Assembly: GCA_902476265.1 (NCBI GenBank)
Contig: CABSCP010000008.1
Span: 1 to 64,000, forward strand
Direction of reading: 5' to 3'
Length of the DNA stretch: 64,000 nucleotides
Source of the DNA: an uncultured Lachnospiraceae bacterium
GTDB lineage: Bacteria > Bacillota > Clostridia > Lachnospirales > Lachnospiraceae
The notes beneath the pieces are model-generated. The model had not been told where the DNA came from. It searched no databases and saw only the letters and a program-made list of their open reading frames with translations. Positions 44,856 through 52,775 of this stretch are shown here, in pieces. The translations under genes and the position numbers were made by a program. Numbering within the stretch: position 1 is the stretch's first letter; each line of letters begins with the position of its first letter.

Positions 44856-44888
44856 TTTGTAACATATTTGTAATACTTTTGTAACATT
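44856..44888 (+). promoter_or_regulatory. Three 11-bp direct repeats upstream of the CAP-domain gene
   Basis: TTTGTAACATA, TTTGTAATACT and TTTGTAACATT follow one another with no gap, ending 20 bp before the gene start. An 11-bp period matches binding of dimeric OmpR-family regulators such as PhoP/PhoB to one face of DNA. Which regulator binds is not known. Confidence 0.45.
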
Positions 44889-44908
44889 TGTTTAAAGGAG
44901 GAACCGAC

Positions 44909-45757
44909 ATGAAGAACACAACCGCATTGATGATAACAGCACTGGCTGCCGCAGCTGCTTTCAGTCCTTTGACTGCCGAAGCTGCCGAAAGGAATTTTTC
45001 CGCTGTGAAAGTTCCCGTTTCGGCGGACTCCCCCATTTTGGACCACATAAAAGAAAAACTGCCTTCCGAAGGCTGGAATTCCGAATCCTTTTCCTGGGGC
45101 ACTGTGCTTTGGAACAATTACTGCCCTACGCCTCCCGGAGGAGGCGGCAATTCCGGAAATGACGGCTCCGGAAACGGGGGAAATACAGAGCTGCCCGACA
45201 ATGGCGGAAATCAGAACCCGGATGACGGCAATCCGGGCGGCGGGAATCAGGATCCGGAAACTCCTGACCAGGATACTCCCGGAAACGGCGGAAATACAGA
45301 GCTGCCCGATAGCGGAGAAACGGAAACGCCCGGCAGCGGAACGGAAAATACGCCCGGAGAGGACAACGATTCCGATTCCGCCCAGACTTTTGCCAAACGA
45401 GTGGTGTCCCTTGTGAATGTAGAACGTGCGAAAGAAGGATTGGGCGCCCTTTCCATTGACTCTGCCATGGAACAGGCAGCCACGGTCCGCGCACAAGAAA
45501 TCCAGACCAGCTTTGCTCATACCAGACCAAACGGCACCGGTTATTTCACAGCCTTAACCGAAGCGGGCGTAGATTACCGGGCATCCGGTGAAAATATCGC
45601 CTGGGGCCAGAAAACCCCGGAAGAAGTGGTCCATGTATGGATGAACAGCCCTTCCCACCGCGCCAATATCATGAACCGGAATTTTTCCCGGATCGGCGTG
45701 GGACATCTGCAGAACGGAAACGGCGTTTCTTACTGGGTACAGTTGTTCGCAAACTGA
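44909..45757 (+). CDS. Secreted CAP-domain (SCP/PR-1) protein
   Basis: This 282-residue protein has a signal peptide with likely cleavage after AEA near residue 25, an unrecognised segment to 72, a Gly/Asn/Pro/Asp/Glu-rich linker at 73-155 and a CAP domain at about 158-282. The CAP domain keeps LVNVERAKEGLGAL, AQEIQTSFAHTRPNG, SGENIAWG and WMNSPSHRANIMNRNFSRIGVG, with the histidines of the family cavity. The linker contains GNGGNTELPD twice, encoded by a DNA repeat. AAGGAGG precedes the start. Bacterial members are secreted and their activity is mostly unknown. Confidence 0.9.
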   Translation: MKNTTALMITALAAAAAFSPLTAEAAERNFSAVKVPVSADSPILDHIKEKLPSEGWNSESFSWGTVLWNNYCPTPPGGGGNSGNDGSGNGGNTELPDNGGNQNPDDGNPGGGNQDPETPDQDTPGNGGNTELPDSGETETPGSGTENTPGEDNDSDSAQTFAKRVVSLVNVERAKEGLGALSIDSAMEQAATVRAQEIQTSFAHTRPNGTGYFTALTEAGVDYRASGENIAWGQKTPEEVVHVWMNSPSHRANIMNRNFSRIGVGHLQNGNGVSYWVQLFAN

Positions 45758-45827
45758 TGCGCAGCCTGCCCTGTACAGAAAAGCTGACCGACAAATTCCA
45801 GTTTCAGAGATTCGTAAGAGGACTCAG

Positions 45828-45947
45828 GGTGCTTTCTTTTACCAGAGAAGCACCCTGTTTCTATATGAGGATCCGGGCCATGCTGCCTATGAAGAAGCAA
45901 AGGACTTCCACCGCAGAGTGCTGGATTTTTTGACCGCCTGTGAATAA
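45828..45947 (+). pseudogene. Remnant of an alpha/beta hydrolase C-terminus
   Basis: A plus-strand frame reads GAFFYQRSTLFLYEDPGHAAYEEAKDFHRRVLDFL before a TAA stop. The GHAAYEEAKDFHRRVLDFL segment is the catalytic-histidine helix typical of alpha/beta hydrolase C-termini. No start codon, ribosome site or upstream hydrolase sequence exists; before 45828 the CAP gene ends. It is best read as the leftover end of a deleted gene. Confidence 0.5.
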
Positions 45948-45964
45948 ATTCCATTCTTTTTTCC

Positions 45965-46023
45965 TATAATAATGACAAACTTATCCCCCGCCTGCCGCAG
46001 GAAATACCGGCCACAGGCGGGGG
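45965..46023 (+). promoter_or_regulatory. TATAAT and leader hairpin of the superoxide reductase gene
   Basis: TATAAT at 45965-45970 is followed by a hairpin with 10-bp arms CCCCCGCCTG and CAGGCGGGGG (45985-46023) and then the ribosome site. The hairpin would fall in the 5' untranslated leader and may affect mRNA stability or act as a terminator without T run. Confidence 0.35.
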
Positions 46024-46050
46024 AAATAAAAATGATTGGAGAAAATAAGA

Positions 46051-46443
46051 ATGGCAAATCATGAACCCTCTTTTTTTGCCTGTGACAGCTGTCACATCTG
46101 CATCGAAGAAATCTGCGGGAAGGAAGGAGATTTTTCCTGCTGCGGCACCCCCTTGGTAAAACTTATCCCAAATACTTCTGACGGCGCACAGGAAAAACAT
46201 CTTCCTGTAGTCACACAAGACGGCAACCGCGTCACCGTCAACGTAGGAGATGTGCTCCATCCCATGTCAGAAGAGCACAGCATCGAATGGATTTATCTGC
46301 AGACCAAAAAGGGCAGCCAGCGGATTACTCTTACGCCGGAGGAAACGCCATCCGCTGAATTTCTATTGACAGAAGGCGACAGCCCGATCGCCGCTTACGC
46401 TTACTGCAATCTGCATGGTTTCTGGAAAACAGAAATTCACTGA
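46051..46443 (+). CDS. Desulfoferrodoxin-type superoxide reductase
   Basis: This 130-residue enzyme reduces superoxide to hydrogen peroxide without making oxygen, as anaerobes prefer. The N-terminal desulforedoxin-like site has C11, C14, C30 and C31 (CDSC and CCG). The catalytic iron ligands are visible as H50 (KHLPVV), H70 and H76 (LHPMSEEHSIEWI) and C119 and H122 (CNLHGFW). Both iron sites are complete, so it is the two-iron class. The start at 46051 has GGAG 9-10 nt upstream. Confidence 0.95.
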   Translation: MANHEPSFFACDSCHICIEEICGKEGDFSCCGTPLVKLIPNTSDGAQEKHLPVVTQDGNRVTVNVGDVLHPMSEEHSIEWIYLQTKKGSQRITLTPEETPSAEFLLTEGDSPIAAYAYCNLHGFWKTEIH

Positions 46444-46511
46444 CAGTTCCGAAGGATCTCCCTTTCAAAAGCAACCGGACGGGCAATGTATCAGCTGCCC
46501 GTCCTTTCTTT

Positions 46512-47504
46512 TCAGCCTTTCCCGAAGTTCTTCTCATAATCCTCATAGTTGCCATACTTCTTCCATAAATCCATCATCATTTCATAACGCTTTAAGTCCA
46601 GACCGGTATATACGCAGTTGGAGGTGGAGAAAACATACCCTTTTCCTGCCGCCATGCCTTCCCGCAGGGCCCGCAGCACATCCGCGCGGCATTCTTCGTC
46701 CGTGCCGGTCTGAAGGAGCCCGCAGTTCACATTTCCTACCAGGGCGATATCCGGTCCTACGATTTTGCGCACCTCCGGGATGGATACGCCCCCCTGCGGA
46801 TCCAGAGAGTGGATTGCATCCGGTTTACAGTCTGCGATCTGCTTTACGATGGGCATGATATTCCCGTCCGTATGTTTGATGGTATAATAGCCCATTTTAC
46901 GGTACTCTGCGATCACTTCCTTCAAATAAGGGACGATCAGCTCATCAAAAGTATCGGGACTGAAAAACGGATTCACGTTAAAGCAATAGTCGGAGCAGAG
47001 CGCATACCCGTCCAGCAGATGTCCCTTTTCATCCAGATAACGGGCGCGGTCTATGGATCTTTCCAGCCTTCTTTTGCTTTCTTCGTTTAACTTTTCCGGT
47101 TCCTCATACATTCTGGCAGCGAAATCCATCATATTGTCCCCGTCCGGGATCGCCCAGGTGGGATCGCCGTGCATCATGATATAATACTCGTCGCCGCTCT
47201 TTTCCCGGATCAGCTCTAAAAGCCACTGCACCTCTTCCGGTGTGCCGGGATTGGGATGTATAAAAATTGCGCTGTGTCCGTACCTTTTTGCAGTATCGAT
47301 ATAAAGCTGCGCCATCTCGTTCATGTGGAGGCTTTTCTCCTGATAACTCATCTGGTTCCACTGTTCATAAAACCGATGGGAAGGATGCACCTTTCCAAAG
47401 GCTTCCATGGTGAGGAAGAAAACCAGTTCAAAGGTGGGCACCTGCCCCCCGATGGGTTCACATTTCAATGTCCTGATAAATTTTTCCCTGTTTGTCATTT
47501 TCAT
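46512..47504 (-). CDS. URO-D-family protein of the corrinoid methyltransferase module
   Basis: This 330-residue barrel protein of the uroporphyrinogen decarboxylase superfamily starts MKMTNREKFIRTLKCEP, a standard opening. It has IKHTDGNIMPIVKQIADCKPDAIHSLDPQGGV, with a histidine and cysteine in the active-site region, and a late GNVNCGLLQTGT. It is not HemE by context: it is in the same run as a RACo-like activator, an MtaA-like protein and a corrinoid protein. It is likely one of the methyltransferases that load or unload the corrinoid; the methyl donor is unknown. Confidence 0.8.
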   Translation of the reverse strand: MKMTNREKFIRTLKCEPIGGQVPTFELVFFLTMEAFGKVHPSHRFYEQWNQMSYQEKSLHMNEMAQLYIDTAKRYGHSAIFIHPNPGTPEEVQWLLELIREKSGDEYYIMMHGDPTWAIPDGDNMMDFAARMYEEPEKLNEESKRRLERSIDRARYLDEKGHLLDGYALCSDYCFNVNPFFSPDTFDELIVPYLKEVIAEYRKMGYYTIKHTDGNIMPIVKQIADCKPDAIHSLDPQGGVSIPEVRKIVGPDIALVGNVNCGLLQTGTDEECRADVLRALREGMAAGKGYVFSTSNCVYTGLDLKRYEMMMDLWKKYGNYEDYEKNFGKG

Positions 47505-47524
47505 TTCCTTTCCTGTAAAAAGTA

Positions 47525-49039
47525 TTAAAGCAATCCGTCTCCGAAAAGCATCCCTTCCATATAGGCGTTTTTAAAAAATTCATCTGATGCCAGATTTACG
47601 GTTTCTGCCCTTTCCACCAGTGCTGCCGCTTTTCCCATCAGGGAAGCATCCCGCAAAAGCAGGACCGCCCCGGCCAGCGCTGCGTTTCCGCAGACCGTAA
47701 TCTTCTCCGTATCGATTGGGGGCAAAAGGCCAATAGCAATGGCATTTTCCAGGCGGATAAAGCTGCCGAAGCCTCCCGCCGCCAGCAATTCCTCCAAATC
47801 CTCCACCGCCAGGCCGGCTCTGTGAAGCATACTTAAAATTCCGGCGCATATGGCGCTTTTGGCGAGCTGTATCTTTCGGATGTCCTCCTGGAACAGTCTG
47901 ACCTTTCCTGCGATCACCGCTTCCTCTTCCTCCAGATATCCGGTTTCATCCATCTGCCCTGTCTGCAAAAGACAGCTCACCGCGTCGATCACGCCGCTGC
48001 CGCAAATACCTGCAGGCTCTGTGTTTCCGATGACTTCCGCACACAACCCGTTTTCGCCCGCCGTCACATGGGAAACGGCTCCGTCTGTCCCGGGCATACC
48101 CATTTTCAGGCCCGCTCCCTCAAAAGCCGGACCCGCAGCAGTGGAACAGCACACGATGCCGCCCTTTTTCCAAAGCACGATTTCCCCGTTGGTACCGATG
48201 TCCACCAGCAGCCTGTTTTCTTTCTCCTCTGTCACCGTCAGCATAGCCATGGTGATGTCCGCTCCCACAAAAGCCGAAATACAGGGGGGAAGATAGATCC
48301 GGGCATTTTTGCACCCGGACAGACCCAGCTGCTGCCCGGTGAGCCATTCTCCGGCCAGCCAGTCCGCCGCAAACGGTGCGCGGGAAAGCGATTTGGGATC
48401 CCTTGCGGTGAGCAGATAAAGCATTGCGGTATTGCCGCAGATCACAATCGTATCCAGTTCATCGGCACTGCGCCCGCTTTTTTGCAAAAGCGCTTCCAAA
48501 AGGTTGGCAATTCCTTCCTTCACCGCTCCGGCCAGCGCTTCCGCCTCGCCCGCCATGCTCTTTTCAATCCTTGAAATCACATCCGCGCCGAACACCGCCT
48601 GGGGATTGTCGCAGCCTGCCCGGGCCAAAAGACCGTCCTCCCCGTAGAGAGCGGCGGCCATGGTGGTCGTTCCGATATCGATGGCAGCGCCCAGCTGAAA
48701 AAACAGCGGGTTTGCCGCGCTTCCTTCTTTCTGCAGATTCTCTTTTCCCTGATTGATTTCTCCTCCGGTAAAAAAGATTCTGCAATCTCCCAGCGCTCTT
48801 GTCCGGCAGGCCAGACGGATCTTATGATTTCTTTCTTCTTCCGTGAGCAGACACCGCTCTGTCTCGTCCGGTTCACTGAGCGCTCCCTCTGCTGTCACTT
48901 TGCACTTTCCGCAAATACCGTTTCCCGCACAGGGCATTTTCAGCCCGCCCTTCTTTTTTAAGGCTCCCTCCAGCGTTTCCCCTTTGGGGATCTGTATGCC
49001 CTGACCGTTTACCAGTACCGTTACCATTTCTGTTTCCAT
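47525..49039 (-). CDS. RACo-like corrinoid activation protein (2Fe-2S, ASKHA)
   Basis: This 504-residue protein has an N-terminal ferredoxin domain with cysteines C37, C43, C46 and C78 binding a 2Fe-2S cluster (MPCAGNGICGKCKV) and a C-terminal ASKHA ATPase part with GAAIDIGTTTMAAALYG, LLVDIGTNGEIVLW and LAAGGFGSFIRLENAIAIG. Such proteins use ATP to reduce inactive Co(II) corrinoid back to Co(I). It lies between a URO-D gene and an MtaA-like gene. No other activator of this kind is nearby, so it should serve the corrinoid protein at 50631. Confidence 0.9.
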   Translation of the reverse strand: METEMVTVLVNGQGIQIPKGETLEGALKKKGGLKMPCAGNGICGKCKVTAEGALSEPDETERCLLTEEERNHKIRLACRTRALGDCRIFFTGGEINQGKENLQKEGSAANPLFFQLGAAIDIGTTTMAAALYGEDGLLARAGCDNPQAVFGADVISRIEKSMAGEAEALAGAVKEGIANLLEALLQKSGRSADELDTIVICGNTAMLYLLTARDPKSLSRAPFAADWLAGEWLTGQQLGLSGCKNARIYLPPCISAFVGADITMAMLTVTEEKENRLLVDIGTNGEIVLWKKGGIVCCSTAAGPAFEGAGLKMGMPGTDGAVSHVTAGENGLCAEVIGNTEPAGICGSGVIDAVSCLLQTGQMDETGYLEEEEAVIAGKVRLFQEDIRKIQLAKSAICAGILSMLHRAGLAVEDLEELLAAGGFGSFIRLENAIAIGLLPPIDTEKITVCGNAALAGAVLLLRDASLMGKAAALVERAETVNLASDEFFKNAYMEGMLFGDGLL

Positions 49040-49045
49040 CGGACT

Positions 49046-50068
49046 TCAGGCCTTTCTCTTCTCTTCATAAAACTCTCTGACAGCGTCAAAAAATGCGTCC
49101 ACGTTCTCCCATTTGGACATCGGCGGAATATCGCAACCGGAGGAAATCACAAAGTTCGGATATTTGCAGCACTTTTCCATGATTTCCAACGTTTCTTTCC
49201 GGATGCTTTCCACCGTACCGTTTCTGAACTGTCCGGCAGGATCCACATTCCCCATGGCGACCGTATCTGCCGGGATATGGGTCATCATTTCGGCCATGTC
49301 AATCGCATTGCCGAAATGGTATGCCGCCGCTTTGGTATCCAGGATGGAGTCAATCATCTGGATGGTGCTGTTTCCGCAGTTATGGTAGATCACGAGGAAG
49401 TGATCATCCTGCACCGCCTCCACGATTTTCTTCACATAGGGAGAAGAAAACTCTTCCGCCAGCTGAGGGGACAAAAGTCCTGCCAAAGGTTCCGCCATCA
49501 CAATACCGTCCGCCCCTGCCTCTTGATATGCTTTCGCATATGCGATCAGAAAATCCGTCACTTTTTCCAGCAGCAGATGGACCAGTTCCGGTTCGTCATA
49601 ACAGTAATACATGATTTCCGTCACATCCAGCAATCTGCCCGCCAGAGAATAAGGGCCGATAATCCCGGCGAATACGGGTCTGTCCGTAATCTGCTCTGCG
49701 GCCATTTGGATCGCATCTATGTAAATTTGTGTTCTCGCTGCGCCCACTTTCGGAATCTGCAGCGCTTCCACCTCTTCCATGGTGGATACGATGTTTCCCG
49801 TCACTGTAGGGACTTCATCTTCGCTGACCGAGATCGGGGTTCCGAAGCATTCCGCTTCCACGGATAAATCCATCAGGCTCACCGCCGCCGCTGCATCCGT
49901 CCTCTCCGCTACAAGCTTCATCCCTTCTGCCTGCAGCCTGCTGTCGGAAATCAGCTCTTTTACAGTGATCCCCATCAGCTGCACAGCCGGGAATGACAAT
50001 ACGGGAAGCGCTTTCTTTTCCGGCATATCCCGAAGTTCATCCAGCCATTGCCTCATATTTTTATTCAT
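49046..50068 (-). CDS. MtaA/CmuA-type methyltransferase (URO-D family)
   Basis: This 340-residue protein resembles MtaA-type methylcobamide methyltransferases. VIYHNCGNSTIQMID and VISSGCDIPPMS supply the H-x-C...C pattern that binds zinc and activates a thiol or other methyl acceptor. ATVTGNIVSTMEEVEALQIPK-type and GPYSLAGRLLDVTEIMYYCYDEPE segments are family features. It overlaps the DUF2284 gene by 4 bp. It probably moves the methyl group between the corrinoid protein and a second substrate. Confidence 0.85.
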   Translation of the reverse strand: MNKNMRQWLDELRDMPEKKALPVLSFPAVQLMGITVKELISDSRLQAEGMKLVAERTDAAAAVSLMDLSVEAECFGTPISVSEDEVPTVTGNIVSTMEEVEALQIPKVGAARTQIYIDAIQMAAEQITDRPVFAGIIGPYSLAGRLLDVTEIMYYCYDEPELVHLLLEKVTDFLIAYAKAYQEAGADGIVMAEPLAGLLSPQLAEEFSSPYVKKIVEAVQDDHFLVIYHNCGNSTIQMIDSILDTKAAAYHFGNAIDMAEMMTHIPADTVAMGNVDPAGQFRNGTVESIRKETLEIMEKCCKYPNFVISSGCDIPPMSKWENVDAFFDAVREFYEEKRKA

Positions 50069-50637
50069 ATCGATTCCCCGTCGCTTTCTTCTTTCTTAAA
50101 AAACACAGCGCCAAAATAGGTCACCGTATTTTGTCCGTTGATATAACGCATCCCACTCTGCTGCGCCAGTCTGGACACATTGATTCCGTAGGCTTCCAGA
50201 GAGGACATGGCCTCCTTTGGATGTCGGCAGGCTTCTCCTGTCTTTTTCCCGCAGACAGGGCAAAGACGGCAGCCGCCGGCGCCCAGATAAAGCGCATCCT
50301 GACAGCCCAGGCCTTTCACCAGGCAGCGCACCTTCCCGGACAGTGCATTATGTTTTTCGCCTGCCTCCATCATGCCTTCAAAATCATAGCTGTCCTCCAG
50401 CGCGCTCACCGTCTGATAGATGAGGGCCATATCCCAGTGATCAAGCTCTGCGATCAATTCGTCAATCTCTCCCACATCGGGAGGACACATATAGCTTTTC
50501 CCGTAATTTCCACAGGTGTTTGCCTCGCACATCTTCCGGAAAAAAGGGTCCGTTTCGATCTTTGCTACCGGAACATATTCCGCCCTGAAAGCGCCCATGT
50601 CAAGCACCTGCCGCCGAAGCTTTTCTCTGTTTAACAT
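50065..50637 (-). CDS. DUF2284 cysteine-rich metal-binding protein
   Basis: This 190-residue protein has many cysteines in two clusters: CEANTCGNYGKSYMCPPDVG near 37-56 and GGCRLCPVCGKKTGEACRHP near 121-140, the second being ferredoxin-like. This is the DUF2284 family, often found next to corrinoid methyltransferases. It may be an electron carrier to the activator or a metal chaperone. It overlaps the corrinoid gene by 7 bp and the MtaA-like gene by 4 bp, so it is part of the module. Confidence 0.85.
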   Translation of the reverse strand: MLNREKLRRQVLDMGAFRAEYVPVAKIETDPFFRKMCEANTCGNYGKSYMCPPDVGEIDELIAELDHWDMALIYQTVSALEDSYDFEGMMEAGEKHNALSGKVRCLVKGLGCQDALYLGAGGCRLCPVCGKKTGEACRHPKEAMSSLEAYGINVSRLAQQSGMRYINGQNTVTYFGAVFFKKEESDGESI

Positions 50638-51275
50638 GCCAGCTGTCTGCAGATTTCCACTGCCGCATCCGCTGCGCTGGCCGCATCGGAAGTATATTTG
50701 TCGGCGCCGATCTGTTCGCAGAATTTCTCGGTGACAGGCGCGCCGCCGATCATGATCTTCACTTTATCGCGGATCCCTGCCTTCTGGGCTTCCTTCACCA
50801 CTTCCTCCATCACCGTCATGGTGGTGGTCAAAAGAGCGGAACAGCAGATGATCTGGCAGCCCTGATCGATCGCTGTCTGCACATAAGTTTCCGGGGCTAC
50901 GTCTGTGCCAAGGTCCACCACTTCCAGCCCCTTGCCCTCCATCATCATTTTCACCAGATTCTTACCGATATCATGCAGGTCCCCCTTTACGGTACCGATG
51001 CAGACTTTGCCGGCGGAAACGTTTTCCCCATCCGCCAGCAGAGGTTTTAAAAGGTTTGCTCCCATGTTCATCGCTCGTGCCGCCACCAGGACTTCCGGAA
51101 CGAATACTTCGTTGTTCTTAAACTTCTCGCCGACCACATCCATACCTGCCAGCAGTCCCTGCTCCAGAATTTCTTTTGCCGGGATCCCCTGGTCCACCGC
51201 CTGCTGCACCAGTTCTTTTACAATCTTTGCTTTTCCCTTCTGCAGATTTTCAGAAATTTCATTTAAAATACCCAT
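50631..51275 (-). CDS. Methyltransferase cognate corrinoid protein
   Basis: This 214-residue protein carries cobalamin as a methyl shuttle. A helical cap domain (1-90) is followed by a Rossmann-like B12 domain with the lower-ligand histidine H101 in GTVKGDLHDIGKNLV, the SALLTTTM stretch and the GGAPVTEKFCEQIGADKYTSDA motif. The start at 51275 has AAGGAGG 9-10 nt upstream. It is the first gene of the minus-strand module and faces the PocR-AraC regulator. Confidence 0.95.
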   Translation of the reverse strand: MGILNEISENLQKGKAKIVKELVQQAVDQGIPAKEILEQGLLAGMDVVGEKFKNNEVFVPEVLVAARAMNMGANLLKPLLADGENVSAGKVCIGTVKGDLHDIGKNLVKMMMEGKGLEVVDLGTDVAPETYVQTAIDQGCQIICCSALLTTTMTVMEEVVKEAQKAGIRDKVKIMIGGAPVTEKFCEQIGADKYTSDAASAADAAVEICRQLAC

Positions 51276-51314
51276 CGTAAAATCCTCCTTTTGGTCCACG
51301 CCTTAATTGCCCTG

Positions 51315-51320
51315 ATTATA
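51315..51320 (-). promoter_or_regulatory. Perfect -10 box of the corrinoid operon
   Basis: TATAAT on the minus strand lies 40 bp before the corrinoid gene. The 16-18 nt upstream positions read AGGAAA to CAAGGA, very poor -35 boxes, so the promoter probably needs an activator such as the divergent PocR-AraC protein. Confidence 0.5.
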
Positions 51321-51359
51321 GCATCCTGCTTTGTTTTTTCCTTGTACTAATTCGGTTAA

Positions 51360-51413
51360 TTTGGTACTTTTCCGACTTGTTTTCTTGACATACCAAAACA
51401 CAGCCTTCATAAT
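51360..51413 (+). promoter_or_regulatory. Promoter of the PocR-AraC gene with flanking inverted repeat
   Basis: TTGACA (51385-51390) and CATAAT (51408-51413) are 17 nt apart, a near-ideal vegetative promoter. TTTGGTA (51360-51366) and TACCAAA (51391-51397) form an inverted repeat around the -35 box and may be the regulator's own site. Confidence 0.6.
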
Positions 51414-51491
51414 GATGGCAGTGCAAACGGCGGACAGGCTTCCCGTCCGTTGCCGTGAAGCCGGATTTCATTAAAAAAGGAGAGTGATTCC

Positions 51492-52763
51492 ATGCGGGAT
51501 CATCCCGAACTGAATTTTGATTTAAAGCTTGCCGAAGAATGTGCGAAAGCTTTTTCCGTTTCCACAGGGCTTGGCTGTACCGTTTCCGATACGAAGGGAA
51601 CGGTTTTATACGAATGCGGTCCCGGCTGCGCCGGCTGCCGGCTGTGCAGTGCCGCCTCCCTTCCCATGGAAAACTGCATCCGCGCCCACAATTACGGCAT
51701 GACGGAGGCAGAGCGCTTCGGCGGTAAATATATTTATTTCTGCCCGCTGGGACTGACCTGTTTTGTTTCCCCCATCATCGGAGATGTGGCAAGCACCGCC
51801 AAAATTACGGTGGGTCCTTTCATGATGGTGGATCTGCAGGATTTTATTGACTGTGAGCTGACGGAAAATCTCCATCTGGAAGGCGAAACTTTAAAAAAAG
51901 TGGTATCCCTCCTGGAGCAGGTCCCTCAGATCACACCGAAAAAAGTACAGGAGCTTTCTGTCCTGCTCTTCATGGCTGTCGGTTTTATGAACAATGTTTC
52001 GGCGGAAAACAGGCTTCTGGAGGCGGAACGTTCCGGCCTTTTGCAGGGGCAGATCAATTCCTATATCACAGAGTTAAAAAGCAGTGACGGCTTCCTGCAC
52101 TATCCCTTCGATAAGGAACACGCGCTGCTGCAGTCCGTGGTGCAGGGAGACCGGAAAACCGCCAAACGGCAGCTGGAAGAGCTTCTGGCGGCCCTGTTTG
52201 CCTCCGGCGGCGGTGATCTTGGCTGGATCAAAGCGCGGTCTGCGGAGCTGATCATCATGCTCTCCCGTACTGCCATTGAAAACGGTTCCGATGAGGAGCA
52301 GACCATGCTCTTTAACCTGCTCTGTCAGAAAGTCATTCCTTCTTTAAAAAGTTTCAGTTCTTTAAGCGCCTGGCTCTACGATACTCTGGGACGCTTTATG
52401 GACAGCATGTTTTCTTATCCCGATGTAAAACATGCCAGCCTGATCCATAAGTCCATCCAGTATATCGGCACCCACTACGCCGAGCATCTGACTCTGGAGG
52501 ATACGGCCAAAGCGGTGGGGCTTTCCCCGGATTATCTGAGCCGTATTTTCAAGCAGGAAACCGGTTCTGCTTTTAACCGGTACTTAAATAATGTGCGTAT
52601 CACAAAGGCAAAGGAACTGATCCGCAAAGGAGGCTTTCGCCTGACGGACATTTCACAGCTTGTGGGGTATGATGACCAGAGTTATTTTACCAAAGTATTC
52701 CGCCGGGTCACCGGCCTTTCTCCGGGGGAGTATGCCAAACAAATCCAGCGGCCTAAAAAATAG
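51492..52763 (+). CDS. PocR-domain AraC-type regulator
   Basis: This 423-residue regulator has an N-terminal PocR ligand-binding domain with a cysteine-rich patch (CGPGCAGCRLCS at 42-53, CPLGLTCFVSP at 84-94) and a C-terminal AraC DNA-binding domain (LTLEDTAKAVGLSPDYLSRIFKQETG, LTDISQLVGYDDQSYFTKVFRR). PocR domains regulate cobalamin-linked pathways and sense small hydrocarbon ligands. It diverges from the corrinoid operon and very probably activates it when the methylated substrate is present. AAAGGAG precedes the start. Confidence 0.92.
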   Translation: MRDHPELNFDLKLAEECAKAFSVSTGLGCTVSDTKGTVLYECGPGCAGCRLCSAASLPMENCIRAHNYGMTEAERFGGKYIYFCPLGLTCFVSPIIGDVASTAKITVGPFMMVDLQDFIDCELTENLHLEGETLKKVVSLLEQVPQITPKKVQELSVLLFMAVGFMNNVSAENRLLEAERSGLLQGQINSYITELKSSDGFLHYPFDKEHALLQSVVQGDRKTAKRQLEELLAALFASGGGDLGWIKARSAELIIMLSRTAIENGSDEEQTMLFNLLCQKVIPSLKSFSSLSAWLYDTLGRFMDSMFSYPDVKHASLIHKSIQYIGTHYAEHLTLEDTAKAVGLSPDYLSRIFKQETGSAFNRYLNNVRITKAKELIRKGGFRLTDISQLVGYDDQSYFTKVFRRVTGLSPGEYAKQIQRPKK

Positions 52764-52770
52764 GCCGCTG
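52746..52770. terminator. Hairpin over the stop codon at a convergent gene end
   Basis: CAGCGGCCTA and TAGGCCGCTG are exact inverse complements around AAAAA; the TAG stop of the PocR-AraC gene lies in the right arm. The convergent helicase gene ends 6 bp further. There is no T tail. Confidence 0.45.
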
Positions 52771-52775
52771 CGGTC

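Noticed and set aside
46512..47504. Heme biosynthesis enzyme HemE
   Set aside because: The sequence is of the URO-D superfamily, but the corrinoid, RACo and MtaA-like neighbours fit methyl transfer, and no other heme gene is present.
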